Shown here: piece after piece, positions 5,032 through 5,149 of the stretch
How positions within the stretch are numbered: position 1 is the first letter of the stretch
Layout of the letters: each line of letters opens with the position of its first letter
Assembly: GCA_011049955.1 (NCBI GenBank)
Contig: DRGV01000062.1
Location: forward strand, 1 to 5,149
Length of the DNA: 5,149 bases
Reading direction: 5' to 3'
From: a bacterium
Lineage (GTDB): Bacteria > UBP18 > UBA7526
Notes under the pieces: generated by a model
Seen by the model: only the letters and a program-made list of their open reading frames with translations
The model's database searches: none
Told to the model about the DNA's origin: nothing
Translations under genes and position numbers: made by a program

Positions 5032-5149
5032 GGTTAAAGGGTTAGGGTTAGGTTGTTGGTTTGGCCCCTCGGATCCTGAAGATCCTCGGGATCTGAAGGG
5101 TTATTAGGTTAGGTTGTTGGTCTTTTTAGAAAAACACCTAACCTTTACC
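5032..5149. repeat. GTTAGG-rich element with direct repeats and imperfect inverted ends
   Basis: TTAGGTTGTTGGT occurs twice exactly (5048-5060 and 5109-5121). The left part GGTTAAAGGGTTAGGG (5032-5047) resembles the complement of ACCTAACCTTTACC at the right edge (5136-5149), apart from small gaps. Between them is GGATCC/GATC-rich DNA with imperfect dyad symmetry (about 5068-5099). It may be a small non-autonomous element, but the right edge is cut by the window. The TTGGTTAG-like words also echo the ftsQ-ftsA spacer. Confidence 0.45.

Larger units (their letters stand above)
4843..5149. other. Non-coding leader upstream of murC-murB
   Basis: No reading frame here looks like a gene, and murG, often directly upstream of murC, is not reached. 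Next to the murC start is AT-rich DNA containing an AACCACAGAGAG word (about 4880-4891). Further out lie a GC-rich hairpin (4969-5005) and GTTAGG-rich repeated DNA (5032-5149). The promoter for the murC-murB-ddl group may be here, but I cannot point to a convincing one. A perfect TTGACA on the minus strand (4868-4873) is too close to the start codon to serve. Confidence 0.6.

Noticed and set aside
5034..5056. Telomere-like GGGTTAGGGTTAGG sequence
   Set aside because: Only two units within a mixed, low-complexity bacterial spacer; no long array and no sign of a chromosome end.

Overview
The window is a piece of a bacterial division and cell wall (dcw) cluster, and every gene lies on the minus strand. 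In transcription order (right to left) it holds a fused murC-murB gene, ddl, a 436-base gene-poor gap, ftsQ, and the first 45 codons of ftsA, which runs off the left edge. This order is the classic murC/murB-ddl-ftsQ-ftsA core. It suggests a walled, peptidoglycan-making bacterium that divides with the FtsA/FtsZ machinery. The genes are moderately AT-rich and the intergenic DNA is packed with short repeats, as often seen in genomes of uncultured candidate-phylum bacteria. No feature here fixes the phylum, so I do not name one.

Layout. 4843-5149 is the non-coding leader of murC-murB and carries a GC-rich hairpin and repeated GTTAGG-like sequence. 2476-4842 encodes a 788-residue MurC-MurB protein whose two enzyme domains are joined by a repeat-derived linker. 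ddl (1511-2476) starts one base inside the murB stop codon (TAGTG). Its first codons lie in a 7-bp tandem repeat, and a second 7-bp tandem repeat sits in the middle of the gene. 1075-1510 is an AT-rich gap with at least four repeat types. ftsQ (265-1074) follows, then a 127-base spacer of nested inverted repeats, then ftsA.

How the genes work together. MurB reduces UDP-GlcNAc-enolpyruvate to UDP-MurNAc, and MurC adds L-alanine to that product, so the fusion joins consecutive steps in one chain. Ddl makes the D-Ala-D-Ala dipeptide that MurF later adds. FtsQ is the membrane scaffold linking early and late divisome proteins, and FtsA tethers FtsZ to the membrane.

I found no defence system, mobile-element gene, RNA gene or CRISPR array. 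The unusual aspect is the repeats. Several families, many built on 7-bp units, fill the spacers and have also entered essential genes in frame: the MurC-MurB linker, the Ddl N-terminus and an internal Ddl loop. That is the part most worth following up.
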